A stretch of 64,000 nt of DNA from Typhlomys cinereus (lineage: Eukaryota; Chordata; Mammalia; Rodentia; Platacanthomyidae): assembly GCA_023101885.1 (NCBI GenBank), contig JALPQD010000826.1, positions 62,001 to 126,000 of the forward strand, written 5' to 3'. The position numbers and the translations under genes were made by a program. Under the pieces are notes generated by a model, which made no database searches, had not been told where the DNA came from, and saw only the letters and a list, made by a program, of their open reading frames with translations. Shown piece after piece: positions 12,264 to 27,025 of the stretch (the first letter of the stretch is position 1; the number at the start of each line of letters is the position of its first letter).

Positions 12264-15200
12264 CAACATTTAACTCTGAGTCCTCCGCACTTGGTTCTCT
12301 ATTTTGTGAAATCATGGCCTGTGTGAACATGTGCAATTCCAATGTCAGAAAACAGGTATGATTTTCGCCTGAACACAAAAGTTACAGTTTAGGAACTTCT
12401 CTAGGATACTTATCCCTAAGAAGTGAAATGCCAACATTTGACTCTGAATCCTCCGCACTTGGTTCACTCTTTTGGATAATCATGGCCTGCGTGAACATGT
12501 TATGTGTGAATGTCGCAAAACGAGGATGATCTTCTCCTGAACACAAAGCGTACCACTACAGAATCTTCTGTAGGATACTTATCCCTGAGAAGTGCACCTC
12601 CAACTATTTGAATCTCAGTCTTCCTCACTTGGTTCACTGTTTTGGAAAATCAAGGCCTGCGTGAATATATTCCATGAAAACGTCACAAAACCAGTGTGAA
12701 TTTCTCCGGAAAATAAAAAGTTACAATGTATGAACATCTACAGGATTCTTATCACTGAGAAGAGAAAGTGAAACATGTGAATTGGACGCGTCCTCACTTG
12801 CTCACTATTTTCAAGCTCATTACAAGCCTGAACATAGTTGGTAGAATCAGCACAAATCAAATGTTGTTTTCTCCAGAAAACAAAGTGTTACATTCTAGAA
12901 ACCTGTGTAGGATACTTATCCGAAAGAAGTGCACATGCTGCACATGACTTCCCAAGGAAGTGCACATGCTACATATGACTGTGAGTCCTCTTCACTTGGT
13001 TCACTGTTTTCGAAGGGAACGACAAGCATGAACATGTTTCATGGAAACGTCGTAAACCAAGTGTGATTTCCTCCTGAACACACAGAGTTACAATATAGAA
13101 ACTTCTGTACGATACTTCTCCTAAAGAAGCGCACTTGCAACATTTAACTCTGAGTCCTCCGCACTTGGTTCTCTATTTTGTGAAATCATGGCCTGTGTGA
13201 ACATGTGCCATTCCAATATCAGAAAACAAGTATGATTTTCGCCTGAACACAAAAGTTACAATTTAGGAACTTCTCTAGGATACTTATCCCTAAGACGTGA
13301 AATGCCAACATTTGACTCTGAATCCTCCGCACTTTGTTCACTCTTTTGGAAAATCATGGCCTGCGTGAACATGTTATGTGTGAATGTCACAAAACGAGGA
13401 TGATCTTCTCCTGAACACAAAGCGTACCACTACAGAATCTTCTGTAGGATACTTATCCCTGAGAAGTGCACCTCCAACTATTTGAATCTCAGTCCTCCTC
13501 ACTTGGTTCCTGTTTTGGAAAATCAAGGCCTGCGTGAACATGTTCCATGAAAACGTCACAAAACCAGTGTGAATTTCTCCGGAACATAAAAAGTTACAAC
13601 GTATGAACATCTACAGGATTCTTATCGCTGAGAACAGAAAGTGAAACATGTGAATTGGACGCGTCCTCACTTGGTCACTATTTTCAAGATCATTACAAGC
13701 CTGAACATAGTTGGTAGAATCAGCACAAATCAAATGTTGTTTTCTCCAGAAAACAAAGTGTTACAGTCTAGAAACCTGTGTAGGATACTTATCCTAAAGA
13801 AGTGCACATGCTGCACATGACTTTGCAAGGAAGTGCACATGCTACATATGACTGTGAGTCCTCTTCACTTGGTTCACTGTTTTCGAAGGGAACGACAAGC
13901 ATGAACATGTTTCATGGAAACGTCGTAAAACAAGTGTGATTTCCTCCTGAACACGCAGAGTTACAATATAGAAACTTCTGTATGATACTTCTCCTAAAGA
14001 AGCGCACTTGCAACATTTAACTCTGAGTCCTCCTCACTTGATTCTCTATTTTGTGAAATCATGGCCTGTGTGAACATGTGCCATTCCAATATCAGAAAAC
14101 AAGTATGATTTTCGCCTGAACACAAAGTTACAGTTTAGGATCTTCTCTAGGATACTTATCCCTAAGAAGTGAAATGCCAACATTTGACTCTGAATCCTCC
14201 GCACTTGGTTCACTCTTTTGGAAAATCATGGCCTGCGTGAACATGTTATGTGCGAATGTCGCAAAATGAGGATGATCTTCTCCAACACAAAGCATAACAC
14301 TACAGAATCTTCTGTAGGATACTTATCCCTGAGAAGTGCACCTCCAACATCTGACTCTCAGTTCTCCTCACTTGGTTCACTGTTTTGGAAAATCAAGGCC
14401 TGCGTGAACATATTCCATGAAAACATCACGAAACCAGTGTGAATTTCTCCGGAACATAAAAAGTTACAATGTATGAACATCTCCAGGATTCTTATCACTG
14501 AGAAAAGAAAGTGAAACATGTGAATTGGACGCGTCCTCACTTGGTCACTATTTTCAAGATCATTACAAGCCTGAACATAGTTGGTAGAATCAGCACAAAT
14601 CAAATGTTGTTTTCTCCAGAAAACAAAGTGTTACATTCTAGAAACCTGTGTAGGATACTTATCCGAAAGAAGTGCACATGCTGCACATGACTTCCCAAGG
14701 AATTGCACATGCTACATATGACTGTGAGTCTTCTTCACTTGGTTCACTGTTTTCGAAGGGAACGACAAGCATGAACATGTTTCATGGAAACGTCGTAAAA
14801 CAAGTGTGATTTCCTCCTGAACACACAGAGTTACAATATAGAAACTTCTGTACGATACTTCTCCTAAAGAAGCGCACTTGCAACATTTAACTCTGAGTCC
14901 TCCTCACTTGATTCTCTATTTTGTGAAATCATGGCCTGTGTGAACATGTGCCATTCCAATATCAGAAAACAAGTATGATTTTCGCCTGAACACAAAAGTT
15001 ACAATTTAGGAACTTCTCTAGGATACTTATCCCTAAGACGTGAAATGCCAACATTTGACTCTGAATCCTCCGCACTTTGTTCACTCTTTTGGAAAATCAT
15101 GGCCTGCGTGAACATGTTATGTGTGAATGTCACAAAACGAGGATGATCTTCTCCTGAACACAAAGCGTACCACTACAGAATCTTCTGTAGGATACTTATC

Positions 15201-18200
15201 CCTGAGAAGCGTACCTCCAACTATTTGAATCTCAGTCCTCCTCACTTGGTTCACTGTTTTGGAAAATCAAGGCCTGTGTGAACATATTCCATGAAATCGT
15301 CAGAAAACCAGTGTGAATTTCTCCGGAACATAAAAAGTTACAACGTATGAACATCTACAGGATTCTTATCACTGAGAAGAGAAAGTGAAACATGTGAATT
15401 GGACGCGTCCTCACTTGGTCACTATTTTCAAGCTCTTTACAAACCTAAACATAGTTGGTAGAATCAGCACAAATTAAATGTTGTTTTCTCCAGAAAACAA
15501 AGTGTTAAAGTCTAGAAACCTGTGTAGGATACTTATCCGAAAGAAGTGCACATGCTGCACATGACTTCCCAAGGAAGTGCACATGCTATATATGACTGTG
15601 AGTCCTCTTCACTTGGTTCACTGTTTTCGAAGGGAACTACAACCATGAACATGTTTGATGGAAACGTCGTAAAACAAGTGTGATTTCCTCCTGAACACAA
15701 AGAGTTACAATATAGAAACTTCTGTACGATACTTCTCCTAAAGAATCGCACTTGCAACATTTAACTCTGAGTCCTCCGCACTTGGTTATCAATTTTGTGA
15801 AATCATGGCCTGTGTGAACATGTGCCATTCCAATGTCAGAAAACAAGTATGATTTTCGCCTGAACACAAAGTTACAGTTTAGGAACTTCTCTAGGATACT
15901 TATCCCTAAGAAGTGAAATGCCAACATTTGACTCTGAATCCTCCGCACGTGGTTCACTCTTTTTGAAAATCATGGCCTGCGTGAACATGTTATGTGCGAA
16001 TGTCGCAAAACGAGGATGATCTTTTCCTGAACACAAAGCATAACACTACAGAAACTTCTGCAGGATACTTATCCCTGAGAAGTGCACCTCCAACATCTGA
16101 CTCTCAGTTCTCCTCACTTGGTTCACTGTTTTGGAAAATCAAGGCCTGCGTGAACATATTCCATGAAAACATCACAAAACCAGTGTGAATTTCTCCGGAA
16201 CATAAAATGTTACAATGTATGAACATCTACAGGATTCTTATCACTGAGAAAAGAAAGTGAAACATGTGAATTGGACGCATCCTCACTTGGTCACTATTTT
16301 CAAGCTCATTACAAGCCTGAACATAGTTGGTAGAATCAGCACAAATCAAATGTTGTTTTCTCCAGAAAACAAAGCGTTACACTCTAGAAACCTGTGTAGG
16401 ATACTTATCCGAAAGAAGTGCACATGCTGCACATGACTTCCCAAAGAATTGCACATGCTACATATGACTGTGAGTCTTCTTCACTTGGTTCACTGTTTTC
16501 GAAGGGAACGACAAGCATGAACATGTTTCATGGAAACGTCGTAAAACAAGTGTGATTTCCTCCTGAACACACAGAGTTACAATATAGAAACTTCTGTACG
16601 ATACTTCTCCTAAAGAATCACACTTGCAACATTTAACTCTGAGTCCTCCGCACTTGGTTCTCTATTTTGTGAAATCATGGCCTGTGTGTACATGTGCCAT
16701 TCCAATGTCAGAAAACAAGTATGATGTTCGCCTGAACACAAAAGTTACAGTTTAGGAACTTCTCTAGGATACTTATCCTTAAGAAGTGAAATGCCAACAT
16801 TTGACTCAGAATCCTCCACACTTGGTTCACTCTTTTGGAAAATCATGGCCTTCGTGAACATGTTATGTGCGAATGTCGCAAAACGAGGATGATCTTCTCC
16901 TGAACACAAAGCGTACCACTACAGAATCTTCTGTAGGATACTTATCCCTGAGAAGTGCACCTCCAATTATTTGAATCTCAGTCCTCCTCACTTGGTTCAC
17001 TGTTTTGGAAAATCAAGGCCTGAGTGAACATATTCCATGAAAACGTCACAAAACCTGTGTGAATTTCTCCGGAACATAAAAAGTTACAACGTATGAACAT
17101 CTACAGGATTCTTATCAATGAGAAGAGAAAGTGAAACATGTGAATTGGACGCGTCCTCACTTGCTCACTATTTTCAAGCTCATTACAAGCCTGAACATAG
17201 TTGGTAGAATCAGCACAAAACAAATGTTGTTTTCTCCAGAAAACAAAGTGTTACAGTCTAGAAACCTGTGTAGGATACTTATCCGAAAGAAGTGCACATG
17301 CTGCACATGACTTCCCAAAGAAGTTCACATGCTACATATGACTGTGAGTCCTCTTCACTTGGTTCACTGTTTTCGAAGGGAACGACAAGCATGAACATGT
17401 TTCATGGAAACGTCCTAAAACAACTGTGATTTCCTCCTGAACACACAGAGTTACAATATAGAAACTTCTGTACGATACTTCTCCTAAAGAGGCGCACTTG
17501 CAACATTTAACTCTGAGCCCTCCGCACTTGGTTCTCTATTTTGTGAAATCATGGCCTGTGTGAACATGTGCCATTCCAATGTCAGAAAACAAGTATGATT
17601 TTCGCCTGAACACAAAGTTACAGTTTAGGAACTTCTCTAGGATACTTATCCCTAAGAAGTGAAATGCCAACATTTGACTCTGAATCCTCCGCACTTGGTT
17701 CACTCTTTTGGAAAATCATGGCCTGCGTGAACATGTTATGTGCGAATGTCGAAAACGAGGATGATCTTTTCCTGAACACAAAGCATAACATTACAGAATC
17801 TTGTGTAGGATACTTATCCCTGAGAAGTGCACCTCCAACATCTGACTCTCAGTTCTCCTCACTTGGTTCACTGTTTTGGAAAATCAAGGCCCTGCGTGAA
17901 CATATTCCATGAAAACGTCACAAAACCAGTGTGAATTTCTCCGGAACATAAAAGTTACAATGTATGAACATCTCCAGGATTCTTATCACTGAGAAGAGAA
18001 AGTGAAACATGTGAATTGGACGCGTCCTCACTTGGTCACTATTTTCAAGCTCATTACAAGCCTGAACATTGTAGAATCAGCACAAATCAAATGTTGTTTC
18101 TCCAGAAACAAAGTGTTACAGTCTAGAAACCTGTGTTTAATACTTATCCGAAAGAAGTGCACATGTTGCACATGACTTCCCAAAGAAGTGCACATGCTAC

Positions 18201-20635
18201 ATATGACTGTGAGTCTTCTTCACTTGGTTCACTGTTTTCGAAGGGAAGGACAAGCATGAACATGTTTCATGGAAACGTCGTAAAACAAGTGTGATTTCCT
18301 CCTGAACACACAGAGTTACAATATAGAAACTTCTGTACGATACTTCTCCTAAAGAATCACACTTGCAACATTTAACTCTGAGTCCTCCGCACTTGGTTCT
18401 CTATTTTGTGAAATCATGGCCTGTGTGTACATGTGCCATTCCAATGTCAGAAAACAAGTATGATGTTCGCCTGAACACAAAAGTTACAGTTTAGGAACTT
18501 CTCTAGGATACTTATCCTTAAGAAGTGAAATGCCAACATTTGACTCAGTATCCTCCACACTTGGTTCACTCTTTTGGAAAATCATAGCCTGCGTGAACAT
18601 GTTATGTGCGAATGTCGCAAAACGAGGATGATCTTCTCCTGAACACAAAGCGTACCACTACAGAATCTTCTGTAGGATACTTATCCCTGAGAAGTGCACC
18701 TCCAACATCTGACTCTCAGAACTCCTCACTTGGTTCACTGTTTTGGAAAATCAAGGCCTGAGTGAACATATTCCATGAAAACGTCACAAAACCAGTGTGA
18801 ATTTCTCCGGAACATAAAAAGTTACAACGTATGAACATCTACAGGATTCTTATCAATGAGAAGAGAAAGTGAAACATGTGAATTGGACGCGTCCTCACTT
18901 GCTCACTATTTTCAAGCTCATTACAAGCCTGAACATAGTTGGTAGAATCAGCACAAACAAATGTTGTTTTCTCCAGCAAAGAAAGTGTTACAGTCTAGAA
19001 ACCTGTGTAGGATACTTATCCGAAAGAAGTGCACATGCTGCACATGACTTCCCAAAGAAGTGCACATGCTACATATGACTGTGAGTCCTCTTCACTTGGT
19101 TCACTGTTTTCGAAGGGAACGACAAGCATGAACATGTTTCATGGAAACGTCGTAAAACAACTGTGATTTCCTCCTGAACACACAGAGTTACAATATAGAA
19201 ACTTCTGTACGATACTTCTCCTAAAGAAGCGCACTTGCAACATTTAACTCTGAGTCCTCCGCACTTGGTTCTCTATTTTGTGAAATCATGGCCTGTGTGA
19301 ACATGTGCCATTCCAATGTCAGAAAACAAGTATGCTTTTCGCCTGAACACAAAAGTTACAGTTTAGGAACTTCTCTAGGATACTTATCCCTAAGAAGTGA
19401 AATGCCAACATTTGACTCTGAATCCTCCGCACTTGGTTCACTCTTTTGGAAAATCATGGCCTGCGTGAACATGTTATGTGCGAGTGTCGCAAAACGAGGA
19501 TGATCTTCTCCTGAACACAAAGTGTACCACTACAGAATCTTCTGTAGGATACTTATCCCTGAGAAGTGCACCTCCAACATCTGACTCTCAGAACTCCTCA
19601 CTTGGTTCACTGTTTTGGAAAATCAAGGCCTGCGTGAACATATTCCATGAAAACGTCACAAAACCAGTGTGAATTTCTCTGGAACATAAAAAGTTACAAC
19701 GTATGAACTTCTACAGGATTCTTATCACTGAGAGAGAAAGTGAAACATGTGAATTGGACGCGTCCTCACATGGTCACTATTTCAAGCTCATTACAAGCCT
19801 GAACATAGTTGGTAGAATCAGCACAAAACAAATGTTGTTTTCTCCAGAAAACAAAGTGTTACAGTCTAGAAACCTGTGTAGGATACTTATCCGAAAGAAG
19901 TACACATGCTGCACATGACTTCCCAAAGAAGTGCACATGCTACATATGACTGTGAGTCCTCTTCACTTGGTTCACTGTTTTCGAAGGGAACGACAAGCAT
20001 GAACATGTTTCATGGAAACGTCGTAAAACAAGTGTGATTTCCTCCTGAACACACAGTGTTACAATATAGAAACTTCTGTACGATTTTTCTCCTAAAGAAG
20101 CGCACTTGCAACATTTAACTCTGAGTCCTCCGCACTTGGTTCTCTATTTTGTGAAATCATGGCCTGTGTGAACATGTGCCATTCCAATGTCAGAAAACAA
20201 GTATGATTTTCGCCTGAACACAAAAGTTACCGTTTAGGAACTTCTCTAGGATACTTATCCCTACGAAGTGAAATGCCAATATTTGACTCTGAATCCTCCA
20301 CACTTGGTTCACTCTTTTGGAAAATCATGGCCAGCGTGAACATATTATGTGCGAATGTCGCAAAACGAGGATGATCTTCTCCTGAACACAAAGCGTACCA
20401 CTACAGAATCTTCTGTAGGATACTTATCCCTGAGAAGTGCACCTCCAACATCTGACTCTCAGAACTCCTCACTTGGTTCACTGTTTTGGAAAATCAAGGC
20501 CTGCATGAACATATTCCATGAAAACGTCACAAAACCAGTGTGAATTTCTCCGGAACATAAAAAGTTACAACGTATGAACTTCTACAGGATTCTTATCACT
20601 GAGAAGAGAAAGTGAAACATGTGAATTGGACGTGT

Positions 20636-21005
20636 CCTCACTGGTCACTATTTTCCAAGCTCATTACAAGCCTGAACATAGTTGGTAGAATCCGCACAAA
20701 ACAAATGTTGTTTTCTCCAGAAACAAAGTGTTACAGTCTAGAAACCTGTGTAGGATACTTATCCGAAGAAGTGCACATGCTGCACATGATTCCCAAAGAA
20801 GTGCACATGCTATATATCACTGTGAGTCCTCTTCACTTGGTTCACTGTTTCGAAGGGAACGACAAGCATGAACATGTTTCATGGAAACGTCGGAAAACAA
20901 GTGTGATTCCTCTGAAACACACAGAGTTACAATATAGAAATTCTGTACGATACTTCTCCCTAAAGAAGCGCACTTGCCACATTTAAGTCGAGTCCTCCGC
21001 ACTTG
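20636..21005 (+). other. Indel-rich satellite stretch (probable poor consensus)
   Basis: Many single-base gains and losses against neighbouring units, mainly at homopolymers: CACTGGTCAC for CACTTGGTCAC, TTTTCCAAGC, ATCCGAAGAAG, GATTCCCAAAG, GTTTCGAAGG, GTGATTCCTCTG, TTCTCCCTAAAG. The flanking E and A subunits (21,050-21,330) are clean. Confidence 0.7.
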
Positions 21006-21334
21006 TTTCTCTATTTTGTGAAATCATGGCCTGTGTGAACATGTGCCATTCCAATGTCAGAAAACAAGTATGGTTTTCGCCTGAACACAAAAGTTACAGT
21101 TTAGGAACTTCTCTAGGATACTTATCCCTAAGAATTGAAATGCCAACATTTGACTGTGAATCCTACACACTTGGTTCACTCTTTTGGAAAATCATGGCCT
21201 GTGTGAACATGTTATGTGCGAATGTCGCAAAACGAGGATGATCTTGTCCTGAACACAAAGCGTAACACTACAGAATCTTCTGTAGGATACTTATCCCTGA
21301 GCAGTGCACCTCCAACTATTTGAATCTCAGTCCT

Positions 21335-22330
21335 CCTCACTGGTCACTGTTTGGAAAATCAAGGCCCTGCATGACATATCCATGAAAAAATCACAAAACA
21401 GTGTGTGAATTTCTCCGGAACATAAAAAGTTAAAACGTTATGAACAACATACAGGATTCTTATCACTGAGAAGAGAAAGTGAAACATGTGAATCTGGACA
21501 CGTCCTCACTTGGTCACTATTTCCCAGCTCATTACACGCCTGAACATGGTTTAGAATCAGCACCAAACGAGAATACAAAGTGTTACAGTCTTAGAAAACC
21601 TGTGTAGGATACTTATCCGAAAGACGTGCACATGCTACACATGACTTCCCAAAAGAGTGCACATGCCTACATATGACTGTGAGTCCTCTTCACTTGGTTC
21701 ACTGTTTTCGAAGGGAACGACAAGCATCAACATATTTCATGCAAACGTCATAAAACAAGTGTGATTCCTCCTGAACACACCGAGTTACAATTATAGAAAC
21801 TCTGTACGATACTTCTCCTAAAGAAGCGCACTTGAAACATTTAACTCTGAGTCCTCAGCACTGGTTTTCTCTATTTTGTGAATCATGGCCTACTGTGTGA
21901 ACATATGTCCATTCCAATGTCAGAAAACAAGTATGATTTTTCGGCCTGAACACAAAAGTTACAGTTTAGACTTCTCTAGGATTACTTATCCCTAAGAAGT
22001 GAAATGCCAACATTTGACTCTGAATCCTCCGCACTTGGTTCACTCTTTTGAAAATCCATGGCCATGCCGTGACATGTCATGATGGCCGAATGTCGCAAAA
22101 CGCGGATATCTTCTCCTGACCCACAAAACGTACCACTACAGAATCTTCTGTAGGATACTATCCCTGAGAAGTGCCACCTCCCAATATTTTGAATCTCAGT
22201 CCTCCTCACTTGGTTCACTGTTTGGAAAATCAAGGCCCTGCGTGAACATATTCCTTGAAAACGTCACAAAACCAGTGTGAATTTCTCCGGAACATAAAAG
22301 TTACAACGTATGAACATCTACAGGATCTTA
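21335..22330 (+). other. Indel-rich near-copy of 23.07-24.06 kb
   Basis: This stretch shares rare features with the sequence about 1.74 kb downstream: CCCAGCTCATTACACGCC, loss of the segment before GAGAATACAAAG, and GCATCAACATATTTCATGC. It also carries dozens of one-base insertions or deletions that the downstream copy lacks (for example GTCTTAGAAAACCTG, CATGCCTACATATG, TTTTTCGGCCTG, GCCATGCCGTGACATG). The indel spectrum resembles uncorrected long-read sequence more than satellite evolution. Confidence 0.7.
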
Positions 22331-25300
22331 TCACTGAGAAGATAAAGTGAAACATGTGAATTGGATGTGTCCTCATTTGGGCACTATTTTCAAGCTCATT
22401 ACAAGCCTGAACATAGTTGGTAGAATCAGCGCAAAACAAATGTTGTTTTCTCTAGAAAACAAAGTGTTACAGTCTAGAAACCTGTGTAGGATACTTATCC
22501 GAAAGAAGTGCACATGCTGCACATGACTTCCCAAAGAAGTACACATGCTACATATGACTGTGAATCCTCCTCACTTGGTTCACTGTTTTCGAAGGGAATG
22601 ACAAGCATGAACATGTTTCATGGAAACGTCGTAAAACAAGTGTGATTTCCTCCTGAACACACAGAGTTACAATATAGAAACTTCTGTACGATACTTCTCT
22701 TAAAGAAGCGCACTTGCAACATTTAACTCTGAGTCCTCCGCACTTGGTTCTCTATTTTGTGAAACATGGCCTGTGTGAACATGTGCCATTCCAATGTCAG
22801 AAAACAAGTATGGTTTTCGCCTGAACACAAAAGTTACAGTTTAGGAACTTCTCTAGGATACTTATCCCTAAAAAGTGAAATGCCAACATTTGACTCTGAA
22901 TCCTCCACACTTGGTTCACTCTTTTGGAATATCATGGCTTGCGTGAACATGTTATTTGCGAATGTCGCAAAACGAGGATGATCTTCTCCTGAACACAAAG
23001 CATAACACTACAGAATCTTCTGTAGGATACTTATCCCTGAGAAGTGCACTTCCAACATCTGACTGTCAGTTCTCCTCCCTTGGTACACTGTTTTGGAAAA
23101 TCAAGGCCTGCGTGAACATATTCCATGAAAATGTCACAAAACCAGTGTGAATTTCTCCGGTACATAAAAAGTTACAATGTATGAACAACTACAGGATTCT
23201 TATCACTGAGAAGAGAAAGTGAAACATGTGAATTGGACACGTCCTCACTTGGTCACTATTTCCCAGCTCATTACACGCCTGAACATGGTTTTAGAATCAG
23301 CACAAAACGAGAATACAAAGGGTTACAGTCTAGAAACCTGTGTAGGATACTTATCCGAAAGAAGTGCACATGCTACACATGACTTCCCAAAGAAGTGCAC
23401 ATGCTACATATGACTGTGAGTCCTCTTCACTTGGTTCACTGTTTTCGAAGGGAACGACAAGCATCAACATATTTCATGCAAACGTCATAAAACAAGTGTG
23501 ATTTCCTCCTGAACACACAGAGTTACAATATAGAAACTTCTGTACGATACTTCTCCTAAAGAAGCGCACTTGCAACATTTAACTCTGAGTCCTCCGCACT
23601 TGGTTCTCTATTTTGTGAAATCATGGGCTGTGTGAACATGTGCCATTCCAATGTCAGAAAACAAGTATGATTTTCGCCTGAACACAAAGTTACCGTTTAG
23701 GAACTTCTCTAGGATACTTATCCCTAAGAAGTGAAATGCCAACATTTGACTCTGAATCCTCCGCACTTGGTTCACTCTTTTGGAAAATCATGGCCTGCGT
23801 GAACATGTATGTGCGAATGTCGCAAAAGAGGATGATCTTCTCCTGACCACAAAACGTACCACTACAGAATCTTCTGTAGGATACTTATCCCTGAGAAGTG
23901 CACCTCCAAATATTTGAATCTCAGTCCTCCTCACTTGGTTCACTGTTTGGAAAATCAAGGCCTGCGTGAACATATTCCATGAAAACGTCCACAAAACCCG
24001 TGTAAATTTCTCCGGAACATAAAAAGTTACAACGTATGAACAGCTACAGGATTCTTATCACTGAGAAGAGAAAGTGAAACATGTGAATTGGACGCGTCTT
24101 CACTTGGTCACTATTTTCAAGCTCATTACAAGCCTGAACATAGTTGGTAGAATCAGCACAAAACAAATGTTGTTTTCTCCAGAAAACAAAGTGTTATAGT
24201 CTAGAAACCTGTGTAGGATACTTATCCGAAGGAAGTGCACATGCTGCACATGACTTCCCAATGAAGTGCACATGCTACATATGACTGTGAGTCCTCTTCA
24301 CTTGGTTCACTGTTTCTAACGACAAACATGAACATGTTTCATGGAAACGGCGTAAAACAAGTGTGATTTCCTCCTGAACACACAGAGTTACAATACAGAA
24401 ACTTCTGTACGATACTTCTCCTAAAGAAGCGCACTTGCAACATTTAACTCTGAGTCCTCCGCACTTGGTTCTCTATTTTGTGAAATCATGGCCTGTGTGA
24501 ACATGTGCCATTCCAATGTCAAAAAATAAGTATGGTTTTCGCCTGAACACAAAAGTTACAGTTTAGGAACTTTTCTAGGATACTTATCCCTAAGAAGTGA
24601 AATGCCAACATTTGACTCTGAATCCTCCGCACTTGGTTCACTCTTTTGGAAAATCATGGCCTGCGTGAACATGTTATGTGCTAATGTGGCAAAACGAGTA
24701 TGATCTTCTCCAACACAAAGCATAACACTACAGAATCTTCTGTAGGATACTTATCCCTGAGAATTGCACCTCCAACATCTGACTCTCAGTTCTCCTCACT
24801 TGGTTCACTATTTTGGAAAATACAGGCCTGCGTGAACATATTCCATGAAAATGTCACAAAACCAGTGTGAATTTCTCCGGAACATAAAAAGTTACAACGT
24901 ATGAACAACTACAGGATTCTTATCACTGAGAAGAGAAAGTGAAACATGTGAATTGGACACGTCCTCACTTGGCCACTATATCCAAGCTCATTACAAGCCT
25001 GAACATGGTTGGTAGAATCAGCACAAAACCAGAATACCAAAGTGTTACAGTCTAGAAACCTGTGTAGGATACTTATCCGAAAGAAGTGCACATGCTGCAC
25101 ATGACTTCCCAAAGAAGTGAACATGCTACATATGACTGTGAGTCCTCTTCACTGGGTTCACTGTTTTCGAGGGAACGACAAGCATGAACATATTTCATGG
25201 AAACGTCGTAAAACAAGTGTGATTTCCTCCTGGACACACAGAGTTACAATATAGAAACTTCTCTATGATACTTATCCTAAAGAAGCGCACTTGCAACATT

Positions 25301-27025
25301 TAACTCTGAGTCCTCCGCACTTGGTTCTCTATTTTGTGAAATCATGGCCTGTGTGAACATGTGCCATTCCAATGTCAGAAAACAAGTATGATTTTCGCCT
25401 GAACACAAAAGTTACAGTTTAGGAACTTCTATAGGATACTTATCCCTAAGAAGTGAAATGCCAACATTTGACTCTGAATTCTCCGCACTTGGTTCACTCT
25501 TTTGGAAAGTCAGGGCCTGCGTGAACATGTTATGTGCGAATGTCGCCAAACGAGGACAATCTTCTCCTGAACACAAAGCGTACCACTACAAAATCTTCTG
25601 TAGGATACTTTTCCCTGAGCAGTGCACCTCCAACTATTTGAATCTCAGTCCTCCTCACTTGGTTCACTGTTTTGGAAAATCAAAGCCTGCGTGAACTTAC
25701 TCCATGAAAACGTTACAAAACCAGTGTGAATTTCTCCGGAACAGAAAAAGTTACAACGTATGAACATCTACAGGATTCTTATCACTGAGAAGAGAACGTG
25801 ACACATGTGAATTGGACGCGTCCTCACTTGGTCACTATTTTCAAGCTCATTACAAGCCTGAACATAGTTGGTAGAATCAGCACAAAACAAATGTTGTTTT
25901 CTCCAGAAAACAAAGTGTTACAGTCTAGAAACCTTTGTAGGATACTTATCCGAAAGAAGTGCACATGCTGCACATGACTTCCCAAAGAAGTGCACATGCT
26001 AATATGACTGTGAGTCCTCTTCACTTGGTTCACTGTTTCTAACGACAAGCATGAACATGTTTCATGGAAACGGCGTAAAACAAGTGTGATTTCCTCCTGA
26101 ACACACAGAGTTACAATATAGAAACTTCTGTACGATACTTCTCCTAAAGAAGCGCACTTGCAACATTTAACTCTGAGTCCTCTGCACTTGGTTCTCTATT
26201 TTGTGAAATCATGGCCTTTGTGAACATGTGCCTTTCCAATGTCAGAAAATAAGTATGATTTTCGCCTGAACACAAAGTTACAGTTTACGAACTTCTCTAG
26301 GATACTTATCTCTAAGAAGTGAAATGCCAACATTTGACTCTGAATCCTCCGCACTTGGTTCACTCTTTTGGAAAATCATGGCCTGCGTGAACATGTTATG
26401 TGCGAATGTCGCCAAACGAGGATGATCTTCTCCTGAACACAAAGCGTACCACTACAGAATCTTCTGTAGGATACTTATCCCTGAGAAGTGCACCTCCAAC
26501 TATTTGAATCTCAGTCCTCCTCACTTTGTTCACTTTTTTGGAAAATCAAGGCCTGCGTGAACATATTCCATGAAAACGTCACAAAACCAGTGTGAATTTC
26601 TCCGGAACATAAAAAGTTACAACGTATGAACATCTACAGGATTCTTATCACTGAGAAGAGAAAGTGAAACATGTGAATTTCACGCGCCCTCACGTTGTCA
26701 CTATTTTCAAGCTCATTACAAGCCTGAACATAGTTGGTAGAATCAGCACAAAACTAATGTTGTTTTTTCCAGAAAACAAAGTGTTACAGTCTAGAAACCT
26801 GTGTAGGATACTTATCCGAAAGAAGTGCCCATGCTGCACATGACTTCCCAAAGAATTGCACATGCTAAGTATGACTGTGAGTCCTCTTCACTTGGTTCAC
26901 TGTTTTCGAAGGGAATGACAAGCATGAACATATTTCATGGAAACGGCGTAAAACAAGTGTGATTTCCTCCTGAACACACAGAGTTACAATATAGAAACTT
27001 CTGTACGATACTTCTCCTAAAGAAG

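Larger units (their letters stand above)
12264..27025 (+). repeat. Class 1 satellite, second subfamily with two-unit HOR tendency
   Basis: Units here share CCAGAAAACAAAGTGTTAC in C, GACAAGCATGAAC in late C and GAACACACAGAGTTAC in D. Two subunit A types recur: p (AAAGCGTACCAC then CAACTATTTGAATCTCAG; 12527, 13401, 15144, 16890, 22107, 23833, 25557, 26423) and q (AAAGCATAACAC then CATCTGACTCTCAGTTCTCC; 14273, 16017, 17762, 22979, 24701). They alternate over much of 13.4-18.6 and 22-25.6 kb, a period of about 1.74 kb. Units at 18629, 19501 and 20372 are p/q recombinants (GTACCAC with CTCAGAACTCC). No gene, RNA gene or mobile element is visible inside. Confidence 0.85.

Noticed and set aside
12085..12378. 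Minus-strand frame of 97 codons
   Set aside because: It runs through the reverse complement of the poly(A) tail and purine tract (Phe and Pro runs) and joins satellite to insertion, so it is spurious.
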